Below, one piece after another: positions 35,047 to 43,483 of a stretch of 64,000 nt of DNA. Numbering within the stretch: position 1 is the stretch's first letter; the number at the start of each line of letters is the position of its first letter. Origin of the DNA: an uncultured Roseburia sp. (GTDB lineage Bacteria > Bacillota > Clostridia > Lachnospirales > Lachnospiraceae); NCBI GenBank assembly GCA_910577925.1, contig CAJTOI010000011.1, positions 22,160-86,159 on the forward strand, in the 5' to 3' direction. Below the pieces are notes generated by a model. The model saw nothing but the letters and a program-made list of their open reading frames with translations, searched no databases and was not told the DNA's origin. Both the position numbers and the translations under genes were made by a program.

Positions 35047-35634
35047 TTAGCCGAAGTATCTCTTTAACAGACCCTCAAGCGCCTTGCCGTGTCTTGCCTC
35101 GTCACGGGCCATCTCATGCACGGTGTCATGGATTGCATCGAGGTTGTTCTTCTTTGCGCATTTTGCGAGGTCAAACTTGCCGGAGGTAGCGCCGAACTCG
35201 CAGTCTACACGCCATGCGAGGTTCTTCTTTGTGGAATCGGTCATGTTGGACTCCAGCTCGGAACCTAACAGCTCTGCAAATTTTGCAGCATGCTCAGCCT
35301 CTTCAAAAGCTGCCTTCTCCCAGTAGAGACCGATCTCCGGATAACCCTCGCGGTGAGCAACGCGTGCCATGCACAGGTACATACCAACCTCGGCACACTC
35401 GCCGTCGAAGTTTGCTTTTAACTGATCGAAGATGAACTTCTTGTCCTCGTCGCTGATCTCGGAATTATTCTTAACCGTAGCGGCATAAACGCCGAACTCA
35501 TGCTCTGCTGCAAGGGTAAGCTCGCCCTCTACCTTTTTAAACTTGTCCGCACCTACGTGACATACCGGACACTCTGCCGGAGCTGCATCTCCCTCGTAAA
35601 CATAACCACATACAGTACATACATACTTTGCCAT
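35047..35634 (-). CDS. reverse rubrerythrin (rubredoxin domain first)
   Basis: 195 residues. The rubredoxin-type iron site is N-terminal (CTVCGYVYEGD and CPVCHVGADKF), followed by a four-helix diiron domain with EC, EEAEHA and DEARHGKALEGLL motifs. This order is the reverse rubrerythrin of clostridia, an NADH-linked peroxide and oxygen reductase system in the cytoplasm. A PerR-like box lies over its promoter, and perR is next door. Start ATG has GGAGATT upstream. Confidence 0.94.
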   Translation of the reverse strand: MAKYVCTVCGYVYEGDAAPAECPVCHVGADKFKKVEGELTLAAEHEFGVYAATVKNNSEISDEDKKFIFDQLKANFDGECAEVGMYLCMARVAHREGYPEIGLYWEKAAFEEAEHAAKFAELLGSELESNMTDSTKKNLAWRVDCEFGATSGKFDLAKCAKKNNLDAIHDTVHEMARDEARHGKALEGLLKRYFG

Positions 35635-35683
35635 AATGGAATCTCCTTTTCTTTTATAAAATTAATTTGCATTTCACATAATC

Positions 35684-35726
35684 AGTAACCGTTACTAATA
35701 TTAATCCATTTTGTCCACGCTGTCAA
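35684..35726 (-). promoter_or_regulatory. rubrerythrin promoter with PerR-like box
   Basis: On the minus strand a perfect TTGACA (35721-35726), 17 nt, TAATAT (35698-35703). Next to it at the start site is the dyad AGTAAC-C-GTTACT (35684-35696 on the plus strand), the likely repressor site. Confidence 0.8.
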
Positions 35727-35741
35727 CTGTTTTTTTTCAAA

Positions 35742-36122
35742 TCACGAATGACTGCAATTCGGACATTTTCCGTAAAAATGAACCTGATGTCCCTCGATCT
35801 CGCCGTCAAAATCCTGACCGGCAAGAATGTTGATGTGGTCGAGCCCCCCCACCTCCAAATCCAGTACACTGCCGCAGGCGTTGCAGATAAAATGATAATG
35901 CGGGTCTGTGTTTCCGTCAAAACGATCCGGCCCTATCCCGGTGGAAAGCTTCTGTATCTCGCCGATCTCGGCCAGCAATGACAGATTGCGGTAAACGGTG
36001 CCGAGACTGATATTCGGAAAATCCTCCTTAAGATTCGTATAGACCGTCTCGGCGGTAGGGTGATCAAAGCGGTGAAGAAGGAAATTTTTGATTGCCTCAC
36101 GCTGTCTGCTATATTTTAACAT
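35742..36122 (-). CDS. perR: Fur-family repressor, PerR type
   Basis: 126 residues. The N-terminal winged helix (YSRQREAIKNFLL, TAETVYTNLKEDFPNISLGTVYRNL) is followed by the metal-binding dimerisation domain. The structural zinc cysteines are in ICNACG and KCPNCSHS, and the regulatory region is DPHYHFIC with HQVHFYG. Adjacency to rubrerythrin and shared boxes favour the peroxide sensor PerR over the iron sensor Fur. The start is ATG 36122 after AGAAGG; the open frame upstream covers the operator and is noncoding. Confidence 0.9.
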   Translation of the reverse strand: MLKYSRQREAIKNFLLHRFDHPTAETVYTNLKEDFPNISLGTVYRNLSLLAEIGEIQKLSTGIGPDRFDGNTDPHYHFICNACGSVLDLEVGGLDHINILAGQDFDGEIEGHQVHFYGKCPNCSHS

Positions 36123-36143
36123 AGCTGCCTTCTTTCTAATAGT

Positions 36144-36156
36144 AGGAACTGTTACT
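36144..36156. promoter_or_regulatory. PerR-like box upstream of perR
   Basis: AGGAACTGTTACT matches the rubrerythrin box (AGTAAC-N-GTTACT) with one mismatch and lies 22 nt before the perR start, indicating autoregulation. Confidence 0.65.
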
Positions 36157-36269
36157 GAAATCAGTATAAAATACAAAAAGAAGTTTGTCAATAAAAAAAT
36201 TAAAACTGTCATATCCTGCATTGCGCAGGCATATATATAAAAGGAAACGAATTATTGCTTGGAGTTCAG

Positions 36270-37358
36270 ATGGCAGGAATGAAACGGTTTGTTACCTATA
36301 TCTATTCGTATGAGGATGAGAAAAAAGGGAACAATGTCGGGTTTGCAAAAATAGAAATCCGCGGGGAGGAGTGCCGGATTGAGATACATCTGCGGGAAGT
36401 GTACATAGGGGCTGCGGGCTGCATGGTATATCTGTTCCGCAGAGAGAACGGAGAAATGGAAGGAGTTCCTCTGGGAAAAATGCAGCTTGCGCGCGGAGCG
36501 GGAGATTTCGGAGTCCGCTTCCGGGAAGCGAAAATCGGAAACAGTCCCTACGGCGTCAGCCAGATGGAAGGAATTTTTCTGCTGGGAGAGGACGGAAGTA
36601 TCTTTATGAGCCGGTGGACGGAAGGACCGGCTCTGACCGTGAGCGAGAAGCATTTCAGAGAGTGGCAGCCGAGGGCCGAAGAGCCGGAGAACCGGCAGTC
36701 GGAGTCCGCACAGAGTGACAGCGCGGCATCGGCAGATCAGACAGCGGAGAGGACGGCACAGGCGGCAGGTCAGACACCGGGAGAGAAAGTACCGGAGCCG
36801 ATGGGGGCAGGCGCGGCTGCGGCAGAGATATGGCAAGAGAGCGAAGCCCCCGCGGTAGATGCGCTGCCGCGGGAGCCGGCGGCGGAAGCGAAGCCAGGGG
36901 AAGCCGCGGCGGAAACACCCATCATAGCTACGGAGCTTGGGGCGATGAAAATTCCGGCGCGGAACGTATTCCCGGACTATTACTGGCCGCAGATCTGGGA
37001 TCACATGCTGCAGAAGCATGAGGCCGGAACGCCGTTTGTGAATAAGGAAGTCCGGTGTATGCAGCTGGAGCTGAAAGAGCTGCGGGATCTGCCCAGGCGG
37101 TATTGGTATCTGGGAAACAACAGTTTTCTTCTGCACGGATATTTCAATTATCAGTATCTGATACTCGGAAAGACGGAGGGAGCCGAACCGCGGTGGATGC
37201 TCGGAGTTCCGGGAATCTATCAGAGGCAGGAACGGGTGATGGCGGCAATTTTCGGATTTCCGGATTTCCTTGCAGCGGACAGCGGTGAGGAAGAGATCGA
37301 CAAAAATGCGGAACCGATCAACCGATTCGGCTGCTGGGTTCGATACATTGAAGAGTAA
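36270..37358 (+). CDS. DUF6128-like Lachnospiraceae protein
   Basis: 362 residues. The conserved N-terminal region begins MKRFVTYIYSYEDEKKGNNVG and includes GFAKIEIRGEECRIEIHLR; I recognise it as similar to DUF6128. The middle (about residues 135-220) is a disordered Ala/Glu/Pro/Gln-rich linker. The C-terminal region holds VFPDYYWPQIWDHMLQKHE and LPRRYWYLGNNSFLLHGYF. No membrane segment. Function unknown. The start is ATG 36270 with GGAG 8 nt upstream. Its terminator lies inside the converging acetyltransferase gene. Confidence 0.75.
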   Translation: MAGMKRFVTYIYSYEDEKKGNNVGFAKIEIRGEECRIEIHLREVYIGAAGCMVYLFRRENGEMEGVPLGKMQLARGAGDFGVRFREAKIGNSPYGVSQMEGIFLLGEDGSIFMSRWTEGPALTVSEKHFREWQPRAEEPENRQSESAQSDSAASADQTAERTAQAAGQTPGEKVPEPMGAGAAAAEIWQESEAPAVDALPREPAAEAKPGEAAAETPIIATELGAMKIPARNVFPDYYWPQIWDHMLQKHEAGTPFVNKEVRCMQLELKELRDLPRRYWYLGNNSFLLHGYFNYQYLILGKTEGAEPRWMLGVPGIYQRQERVMAAIFGFPDFLAADSGEEEIDKNAEPINRFGCWVRYIEE

Positions 37359-37365
37359 TTGAACG

Positions 37366-37914
37366 TCAGAATGGACAGATTCGGCCGAAGCGCAGGTGAT
37401 CTGTCCATTTTCCCTGAATCAGAATGCAGTCCCGCTCGAGACCTTCCTCGGTGAAGGACAAGTCCGAGAGCAGACGAACGGAAGCAAGGTTGTCGGGAAT
37501 TACCCGGGCGAATACGCGGTGAAGCATAAGGTCGCGGAAAGCGATCGTTACCGCGGCGTCCACGGCTTCGCGCGCGTAGCCCATATGGTGATAGGCATGG
37601 TCGAATTTATAACCGATCTCGCAGCAGAAATAGGGCATGCGCACAATATCGCGCAGACAGACGGTTCCGATAATCGGGAGGGGATTTTCCTTTAAGAAGA
37701 CATAAAAACGAACGGTGGAGAGACTGAGCGCCAGCTTCTGCTCACATTTGAGAATGGCCTGCTGATGTGCCAGCGTATAAAAATTGTCGGGGCGTGTCGG
37801 CTCATAGCGCTCAAAGAGCTCCCTGTTGCGCAGCTGAAAATCAAGAACCGGACGCATGGCATCGGGGCCGAGGATTTTGAGGACAAGCCGGTTGGTTTCA
37901 TAAACGGTTTTCAT
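37366..37914 (-). CDS. GNAT acetyltransferase, RimJ/RimL-like
   Basis: 182 residues. Starts ETNRLVLKILGPDAMRPVLDF and has the acetyl-CoA region EIGYKFDHAYHHMGYAREAVDA and ARVIPDNLASVRLLSDLSF (asparagine before the substrate helix), as in the RimJ/RimL acetyltransferase_3 group. It probably acetylates a protein N-terminus or a small amine. Start ATG has AGGAGAC upstream. The last 15 codons double as the terminator hairpin for the convergent gene. Confidence 0.88.
   Translation of the reverse strand: MKTVYETNRLVLKILGPDAMRPVLDFQLRNRELFERYEPTRPDNFYTLAHQQAILKCEQKLALSLSTVRFYVFLKENPLPIIGTVCLRDIVRMPYFCCEIGYKFDHAYHHMGYAREAVDAAVTIAFRDLMLHRVFARVIPDNLASVRLLSDLSFTEEGLERDCILIQGKWTDHLRFGRICPF
37371..37412 (+). 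terminator. terminator inside the converging gene
   Basis: ATGGACAGAT (37371-37380) pairs with ATCTGTCCAT (37399-37408) and is followed by TTTCC, 13 nt after the upstream stop codon. Confidence 0.65.
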
Positions 37915-38033
37915 AGATGTCTCCTGTTTCCTTTCGCTTTGCCGGTATGAGACGCAAGCATGACATCGACAAAAGGAAAGTATTGCGATAAAATAGCTTT
38001 AGATTATAGTATAACATTTTGGAGAAACTGTCC

Positions 38034-38522
38034 ATGACACAGGAAGAAAAATATATGCGGGCTGCCGTGCGCGAGGCAAAGAAGGCGTACGCGCTCGGGG
38101 AGGTTCCGATCGGCTGCGTGATCGTGCAGAACGACAGGATCATTGCCCGGGGATACAACAGAAGGAATACCGAGGGGAATACCCTCGCACATGCGGAGCT
38201 TGCGGCGATCCGCAAGGCGAGCAAAAAGACGGGCGACTGGCGGCTGGAGGACTGCACGATGTATGTGACGTTAGAGCCCTGCCAGATGTGCGCCGGGGCC
38301 ATTGTGCAGAGCCGCATGAAAAAAGTAGTCATTGCGAGCATGAATCCGAAGGCGGGATGTGCGGGTTCCGTGCTCAATCTTTTGCAGATGGCGGAATTTA
38401 ATCATCAGGTAGAGATTGAGCGGGGAGTGCTGGAGGCGGAGTGCTCGGACATGCTGTCATCGTTTTTCCGCGAGCTGCGGGAGGCAAAAAAGCAAAAGCC
38501 GAAATGCGTCCCGACGGCTTGA
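38034..38522 (+). CDS. tadA: TadA, tRNA adenosine-34 deaminase
   Basis: 162 residues. Converts the wobble adenosine of tRNA-Arg(ACG) to inosine. The zinc site is complete: AHAELAAI (HAE with catalytic Glu) and EPCQMCAGAI (PCxxC). VPIGCVIV near the N-terminus is also typical. The start is ATG 38034 with GGAG upstream. Its stop codon lies inside the minus-35 of the SRP RNA promoter, a common clostridial neighbourhood (tadA-ffs). Confidence 0.95.
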   Translation: MTQEEKYMRAAVREAKKAYALGEVPIGCVIVQNDRIIARGYNRRNTEGNTLAHAELAAIRKASKKTGDWRLEDCTMYVTLEPCQMCAGAIVQSRMKKVVIASMNPKAGCAGSVLNLLQMAEFNHQVEIERGVLEAECSDMLSSFFRELREAKKQKPKCVPTA

Positions 38523-38548
38523 CAAGCGCCGGGCAGATAAGCTATACT
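38519..38548 (+). promoter_or_regulatory. promoter of the SRP RNA gene
   Basis: TTGACA (38519-38524), 18 nt, TATACT (38543-38548), ending 5 nt before the RNA. The minus-35 contains the tadA stop codon. Confidence 0.85.
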
Positions 38549-38553
38549 TAAGA

Positions 38554-38818
38554 CTCCGAGCAGCCGGGGTGGCAGCGGTACCCTGCACCAACAATCCGCT
38601 ATAGTTGGGGTGATGCCGAACGGAGGGTCTTAAGCTGTAGAGCTGCCCGTTATAAGTGGCGTTGAAGCTTGGGTCTTGCGCAACAGGAATCTATGAACCG
38701 GGTCAGGTCAGGAATGGAGCAGCCCTAAGTAGAAGCTCTTGTGTGCCGCAAGGGTGCCTGGGCTGAGTTAACTGTAACGGTAACGTCTGGGGCTGTGATT
38801 CGAAGGGAGGCGCTCGGA
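38554..38818 (+). ncRNA. ffs: SRP RNA, large Gram-positive type with Alu domain
   Basis: About 265 nt. The ends pair (CTCCGAGC with GCTCGGA). The S-domain core GGGTCAGGTCAGGAATGGAG is conserved (38699-38718) and binds Ffh. The 5' part, with GGGGTGGCAG and later pairing, forms the Alu domain found in Bacillus and clostridial SRP RNAs. A T run follows the 3' end. It guides membrane protein export together with Ffh and FtsY. Confidence 0.95.
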
Positions 38819-38876
38819 TTTTTATTTTTTGAAGCGTATCGGGAGGTTTGGAAACGACAGTCTGCGGAGGATATGT

Positions 38877-39371
38877 ATGTGGGATAAAGTGAGAAAGGCA
38901 TTGTATAATGTCTGTGAATGGCTGGAAATCGTCATGGCCGGGGCCGTTTTGATCGGACTGGTGATCGCGGCGGCGGCGCTCTGGCCGGAGCTGGTTTACC
39001 TGTGGAAGCATATGATGGAGCCGGGTGTGTTCCTGGAATATCTGGACAAAGTGTTCGGTGTGGTTATCGGCATCGAGTTTATGAAAATGCTCTGCCGGCC
39101 GAATTCCGCAAATATTATCGAGGCTTTGATTTTTTTGATTGCGCGGCATATGATCGTCCAGGCGACGACGCCGGCAGAGGATCTGCTTGCGGTGATCAGC
39201 ATCGGAATTCTGTTTTTCTTCCGGAGATATATGATGGCGACGAAACCGGATAAGAACAATCACGTGCCGCCGCTTCTCGGGGCAATCAGGGCATCGCGCA
39301 GACAGCGGGAGGAAGACGCAGACGGATACGAAGACGATATGGAAGACGGCGGTGAGTACGAGGACGAATGA
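38877..39371 (+). CDS. PsiE-like small membrane protein
   Basis: 164 residues with about four membrane helices (AGAVLIGLVIAAAALWPELV, VFGVVIGIEFMKML, IIEALIFLIARHMIV, LLAVISIGILFFFRRYMM) and an acidic tail. The segment around ALIFLIARHMIV resembles the PsiE (phosphate-starvation-inducible) family. Function unknown. The start is ATG 38877 after GCGGAGG; it directly follows the SRP RNA and could be transcribed by readthrough. Confidence 0.65.
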   Translation: MWDKVRKALYNVCEWLEIVMAGAVLIGLVIAAAALWPELVYLWKHMMEPGVFLEYLDKVFGVVIGIEFMKMLCRPNSANIIEALIFLIARHMIVQATTPAEDLLAVISIGILFFFRRYMMATKPDKNNHVPPLLGAIRASRRQREEDADGYEDDMEDGGEYEDE

Positions 39372-39450
39372 GAAAACCGGGAGCGGATAAAAGGGCGGGG
39401 GTGCACTGCGCTTAAAAAGAGAAATTGTATGCATTTATTTGAATACATCC

Positions 39451-39478
39451 TTGAATTTCGCGGAATCTATTATATAAT
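39451..39478 (+). promoter_or_regulatory. promoter of pta
   Basis: TTGAAT, 16 nt, TATAAT. The leader to the pta start codon is about 110 nt long and contains a cre-like palindrome. Confidence 0.7.
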
Positions 39479-39520
39479 AAAAGTAGCTCGTAAGCGCGTC
39501 AACCCCGCACGGAATCGGTG

Positions 39521-39534
39521 AGTAAGCGCTTACA
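39521..39534. promoter_or_regulatory. cre-like site in pta leader
   Basis: AGTAAGCGCTTACA matches the CcpA consensus TGWNANCGNTNWCA at all but the first position and holds the perfect 12-bp palindrome GTAAGCGCTTAC. It lies about 40 nt downstream of the expected transcription start. A partial second copy (GTAAGCGCGTC) begins at 39490. Confidence 0.55.
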
Positions 39535-39597
39535 TAACCAACCGGGAGGACGCCGCGCTGCGCGCACCCGAAATTCAGAATAAAGTGAGGAAGTATC

Positions 39598-40581
39598 ATG
39601 TTTGGATTTGGTCAGTTGATCGGTATTTTGAAGAAGGATCCGAAGAAAATCGTTTTTACGGAAGGAAATGACCCGCGTGTCTTAGAGGCCGCATCCCGGC
39701 TGCTTGCAGGTACGTTCCTGCATCCGATTTTAGTCGGCAATGTGGAAGAGATTCTGGCTTCCGCAGAGGATTGCGGATTTAATATCCGCGGAGCGGAGAT
39801 TATCGACCCGGCGGATTATGACAGAATGGATGAGATGGTAGAGCTTTTCTGTGAGCTCCGCAAGAGCAAGGGCGTTACGCCGGAGCAGGCGCGCAAGACG
39901 CTTTCCCAGGCAAACTATTTCGGGACGATGCTGGTTAAGATGGGGGTTGCCGATTCGCTTCTCGGCGGCGCAACGTATTCCACCGCAGATACGGTTCGTC
40001 CGGCTCTGCAGCTGATCAAGACGAAGCCGGGCAATTCCATTGTATCTTCGTGCTTTATTCTGGTTCGTCCGTCGGCAACCGGTGAGAGAGAAGTGCTCGC
40101 GATGGGAGACTGTGCGATTAATATTAATCCGACCGAGGACGAGCTTGTCGAGATTGCAGGCGAGACCGCAGAGTGTGCGAAGATTTTCGGAATCGACCCG
40201 AAGGTTGCGTTTTTAAGCTACTCTACGTTCGGCTCCGCAAAGGGCGAGGAAGTAGATAAGATGAGCAATGCGGCGAAGAAAGCGATGGAGAAGTATCCGT
40301 CTATTCCGATTGCAGGAGAGCTGCAGTTTGACGCGGCCGTTTCTCCGCGTGTCGCACGTACGAAATGTCCGGGCAATGAGGTTGCCGGACATGCAAATAC
40401 CTTTATTTTCCCGGATATCAATGCGGGAAATATCGGTTATAAGATTGCGCAGCGCCTCGGTAATTTCGAGGCATACGGCCCGATTCTTCTGGGACTGAAT
40501 GCGCCGATTAACGATTTGTCCCGGGGATGCAACGCCTCCGAGGTATACTCCATGGCAATCATTACCGCAGCGCTTGCATAG
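39598..40581 (+). CDS. pta: Pta, phosphate acetyltransferase
   Basis: 327 residues, the short class. Interconverts acetyl-CoA and acetyl phosphate, feeding acetate and ATP formation. Family marks: FTEGNDPRVLEAA near the N-terminus, LVKMGVADSLLGGATYSTADTV, ISFILV-type strand (SSCFILVRP), SYSTFGSAKG, AGELQFDAAV and FPDINAGNIGYKI. The partner ackA is not next to it here; a YitT-family gene follows. The ATG follows GTGAGGAAG. Confidence 0.96.
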   Translation: MFGFGQLIGILKKDPKKIVFTEGNDPRVLEAASRLLAGTFLHPILVGNVEEILASAEDCGFNIRGAEIIDPADYDRMDEMVELFCELRKSKGVTPEQARKTLSQANYFGTMLVKMGVADSLLGGATYSTADTVRPALQLIKTKPGNSIVSSCFILVRPSATGEREVLAMGDCAININPTEDELVEIAGETAECAKIFGIDPKVAFLSYSTFGSAKGEEVDKMSNAAKKAMEKYPSIPIAGELQFDAAVSPRVARTKCPGNEVAGHANTFIFPDINAGNIGYKIAQRLGNFEAYGPILLGLNAPINDLSRGCNASEVYSMAIITAALA

Positions 40582-40623
40582 ATACGGACAGCCGGACAGT
40601 CAGATATCGTATGACAGATTTTC

Positions 40624-40654
40624 GTGGCATAGCAGAACGCTATGCCACATTTTT
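40624..40654 (+). terminator. terminator of pta
   Basis: GTGGCATAGC and GCTATGCCAC pair perfectly around AGAAC and are followed by ATTTTT. Confidence 0.85.
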
Positions 40655-40684
40655 CGTGGATAAGTTTGTGGATAACGTGGATAA
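40655..40684 (+). promoter_or_regulatory. cluster of three DnaA-box-like 9-mers
   Basis: CGTGGATAA (40655), TGTGGATAA (40667, the exact complement of TTATCCACA) and CGTGGATAA (40676), all in one orientation within 30 nt. The rest of this 300-nt gap holds a second hairpin near 40765-40790 and the yitT promoter. Confidence 0.55.
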
Positions 40685-40807
40685 AAGCAGTGAATATGGT
40701 GACACTACCTATAGTTTTCAAACAATTTTGCACAATTGCTTTAATAATTAAAAAATGACGCCGAAAGCCGCGCAAAATCTGCGGTTTTCATTTGCCGGGG
40801 AATATGG

Positions 40808-40813
40808 TATAAT
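40808..40813 (+). promoter_or_regulatory. minus-10 of the yitT-family gene
   Basis: TATAAT preceded by TGG (extended minus-10); a weak minus-35 TTTTCA lies 17 nt upstream. Confidence 0.5.
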
Positions 40814-40884
40814 GCTCTCGCATTGTACCGGCCCCATGCAACGCGGAAACGACTGACGTCAAGATTACGGAGATTCAGAAGAAA

Positions 40885-41751
40885 ATGTTTAAAAATCGAG
40901 GAAGGATTCAGAGAATCCTGGAGGAATATGTGATACTGACAGCGGCAACCTTAATTTTGGTGGCGGGAGTATACGTGTTTAAATTTCCGAACAATTTTTC
41001 GTTCGGGGGTGTCACGGGTATTGCCGTGGTACTCAGTGCAATTCTGCCGGCGACACCGGCGAGCATCACGTTTGTCATCAATATGGCGCTGCTGTTTTTG
41101 GGATTTATTTTCCTGGGGACCGGTTTTGGATTAAAGACGGTGTATGTCAGTGTTCTGATGTCGGTCGGTTTGAGTGCTGCGGAGGTGCTTTTTCCGATGG
41201 AGCATGCGCTGACGGGAGAGCCGGTGCTGGAATTAATCTACGCAATCGTGCTGCCGGCATTCAGCGCTGCGATTATGTTCAATATCGGCGCTTCGGGCGG
41301 CGGAACGGATATCATAGCGATGATTTTGAAACAGCACACGAAACTGAACATCGGGGCTGCGCTGTTTGTCGTCGATTTGAGTATTGTTTTGGCCTCCTGC
41401 CTGATTTTTGATGCGCAGACCGGCCTGTTTTCGATGTGCGGCCTTCTGGCAAAGTCACTTGTGGTAGATAATGTGATTGAAAGTATCAACTTGTGCAAAT
41501 ACTTTACTATTATCTGTACGGACCCGGAGCCGATCTGCGCGTTTATTATGAACAAATTAAACCGCAGTGCGACGGTTTATAAGGCGGAGGGGGCCTACGA
41601 ACACAATCAGAAGACGATTATTATCACGATTTTAAAGAGGAGCCAGGCGGTGGAGCTGCGCAACTACATCCGCGTACATCAGCCGACAGCGTTTATTGCG
41701 ATTACGAACAGCAGTGAGATTATCGGCAAGGGCTTCCGGGGGTTTAATTAA
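40885..41751 (+). CDS. YitT-family membrane protein (DUF2179)
   Basis: 288 residues. Five or six membrane helices, including FPNNFSFGGVTGIAVVLSAIL and NIGASGGGTDIIAMIL (family signature), followed by a C-terminal cytoplasmic DUF2179 domain (KYFTIICTDPEPICAFIMN, EGAYEHNQKTIIITILKRSQ). Function not established. The ATG follows ACGGAGATT. A large unknown membrane protein gene follows 16 nt later, suggesting an operon. Confidence 0.9.
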   Translation: MFKNRGRIQRILEEYVILTAATLILVAGVYVFKFPNNFSFGGVTGIAVVLSAILPATPASITFVINMALLFLGFIFLGTGFGLKTVYVSVLMSVGLSAAEVLFPMEHALTGEPVLELIYAIVLPAFSAAIMFNIGASGGGTDIIAMILKQHTKLNIGAALFVVDLSIVLASCLIFDAQTGLFSMCGLLAKSLVVDNVIESINLCKYFTIICTDPEPICAFIMNKLNRSATVYKAEGAYEHNQKTIIITILKRSQAVELRNYIRVHQPTAFIAITNSSEIIGKGFRGFN

Positions 41752-41767
41752 AAAGAGAGAGGGAATT

Positions 41768-43393
41768 ATGCTAATCAGTTTGTTGGTCACACTTGTTTTC
41801 GGAGCGATTTATTTTTATGTACAGCTGCCGGCGCTCAACATACACGCAGCGGATTTTTATACGTTTGTGTTTCTGCTGTGCGCGGTCTACTGTATCTGCA
41901 ATATTTTTATCACGGGTTTCCGCGCGGCGGGGATTCGGGATTATCTGAACCATCTGATAAAAAAATGCACGATTCCCGTCATCATTGCGGCTGTGCTTAT
42001 GGCTGCGGGCGTGCTGGGGACCCTCGCGGGAAGCGTGTTTCTGCGTGCCAAGGCATATGCGAAACTGTTGCCGCTTGAGGCCGGGGACTTTGCGCAGGAG
42101 GTTGAGGAGGTAACCTGGGATCAGATTCCGAAGCTGGACGAGAACTCGGCCAATACGCTGGCGAACAAGAAAATGGGAGAGCTTTCCGATCTGGTTTCAC
42201 AGTTTGAGGTGAATCCGGAATCGGTGCAGATTAATTATCAGGACCGGCCGGTGCGGGCGGCGTATCTTGATTATGGCGGCGCGATTAAGTGGTGGAACAA
42301 CCGTAAAAACGGAATACCCGCCTACCTTCTGATTGATATGGTCACGCAGGAGGTCTCGGTGCAGCGGCTTGAGCAGGGGATGAAATATTCGCCCTCCGAG
42401 ATATTCAATCGGAATATATACCGTCATCTGCGGTTCCGTTATCCGACGAAAATGTTTTATGACGTATATTTTGAGGTGGCGGACGACGGAACGCCGTACT
42501 GGTGTGCGACGACCGTCACAAAGACCATCGGGCTTTTCGGTGGAACTGATGTGACCGGAGCCGTGCTGGTAAATGCCGTGACCGGCGAGGGGGAGTTCTA
42601 TGAGATCGGCTCCGTGCCTTCGTGGGTAGACCGGGTGTGCAGTGCGCGGCTGATTATGGAGCAGTATGATTACTACGGACTGTATCAGGGCGGTTTTTGG
42701 AATTCGATTCTCGGGCAGAGCGGCTGTACGAAAACGACTTCCGGGTACAACTACATTGCGATGGATGACGATGTATGGGTGTACACCGGTGTCACTTCGG
42801 TGGGCGGCGACGAGAGCAATCTCGGGTTTATTCTGGTAAATCAGCGCACGAAGGAGTCGCGCTATTATTCCTGTGCCGGTGCGAACGAAAACGCGGGTAT
42901 GAACTCGGCGGAGGGAGCCGTTCAGCAGTATTCCTACCGGGCGACGTTCCCGATTCTTCTGAATATCGGCGGCGAGCCGACCTATTTTATGGCGTTAAAA
43001 GACGCGTCGCAGCTGGTCAAGATGTACGCGATGGTAAATGTCAGCCAGTATCAGATTGTGGCGACGGGCTCCACGGTGGAGGAGTGCCAGGAAAGCTATG
43101 CGGCGCTGATGCAGAAAAACGGTATTGCGGAAGTTCCGCCCGTGCCGGAGAAAGAGTCGGGCGAGATTACCGGCAGAGTCGCCGAGATTCGCTCCAGCGT
43201 CATGGACGGAGACACGTATTATTTTATCCGTCTGCAGGAGGGACCGGAGTACTATCTGATCAACGGGAAGGAGTACCCGGTGGCGACGATACTGAATGTG
43301 GAAGATAAAGTCACGATTACCTATTATATGGATGACACGGAAGAAGACGGGGCAGAAGAAATCCGCACGGGCGTGTCGCTGAATCGGAAATAA
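41768..43393 (+). CDS. large membrane protein of unknown function
   Basis: 541 residues. About three N-terminal helices (LISLLVTLVFGAIYFYVQLP, FYTFVFLLCAVYCICNIFI, TIPVIIAAVLMAAGVLGTLAG) are followed by a 400-residue soluble domain. That domain starts LPLEAGDFAQEVEEVTWDQIP and contains TYFMALKDASQLVKMYAMVNV and, near the end, an OB-like region ITGRVAEIRSSVMDGDTYYFI. I do not recognise a named family; similar proteins occur in clostridia. The start is ATG 41768 after GAGAGAGGG; the frame upstream overlaps the yitT gene. Confidence 0.75.
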   Translation: MLISLLVTLVFGAIYFYVQLPALNIHAADFYTFVFLLCAVYCICNIFITGFRAAGIRDYLNHLIKKCTIPVIIAAVLMAAGVLGTLAGSVFLRAKAYAKLLPLEAGDFAQEVEEVTWDQIPKLDENSANTLANKKMGELSDLVSQFEVNPESVQINYQDRPVRAAYLDYGGAIKWWNNRKNGIPAYLLIDMVTQEVSVQRLEQGMKYSPSEIFNRNIYRHLRFRYPTKMFYDVYFEVADDGTPYWCATTVTKTIGLFGGTDVTGAVLVNAVTGEGEFYEIGSVPSWVDRVCSARLIMEQYDYYGLYQGGFWNSILGQSGCTKTTSGYNYIAMDDDVWVYTGVTSVGGDESNLGFILVNQRTKESRYYSCAGANENAGMNSAEGAVQQYSYRATFPILLNIGGEPTYFMALKDASQLVKMYAMVNVSQYQIVATGSTVEECQESYAALMQKNGIAEVPPVPEKESGEITGRVAEIRSSVMDGDTYYFIRLQEGPEYYLINGKEYPVATILNVEDKVTITYYMDDTEEDGAEEIRTGVSLNRK

Positions 43394-43483
43394 AAGAAGC
43401 AGGGCAGAGACAGAAACAGAAACAACGGAACGGATAAATGAGGCAGCGCAGTCCGGCGCTGTCTGTGGAGGAGGAATTACAAA

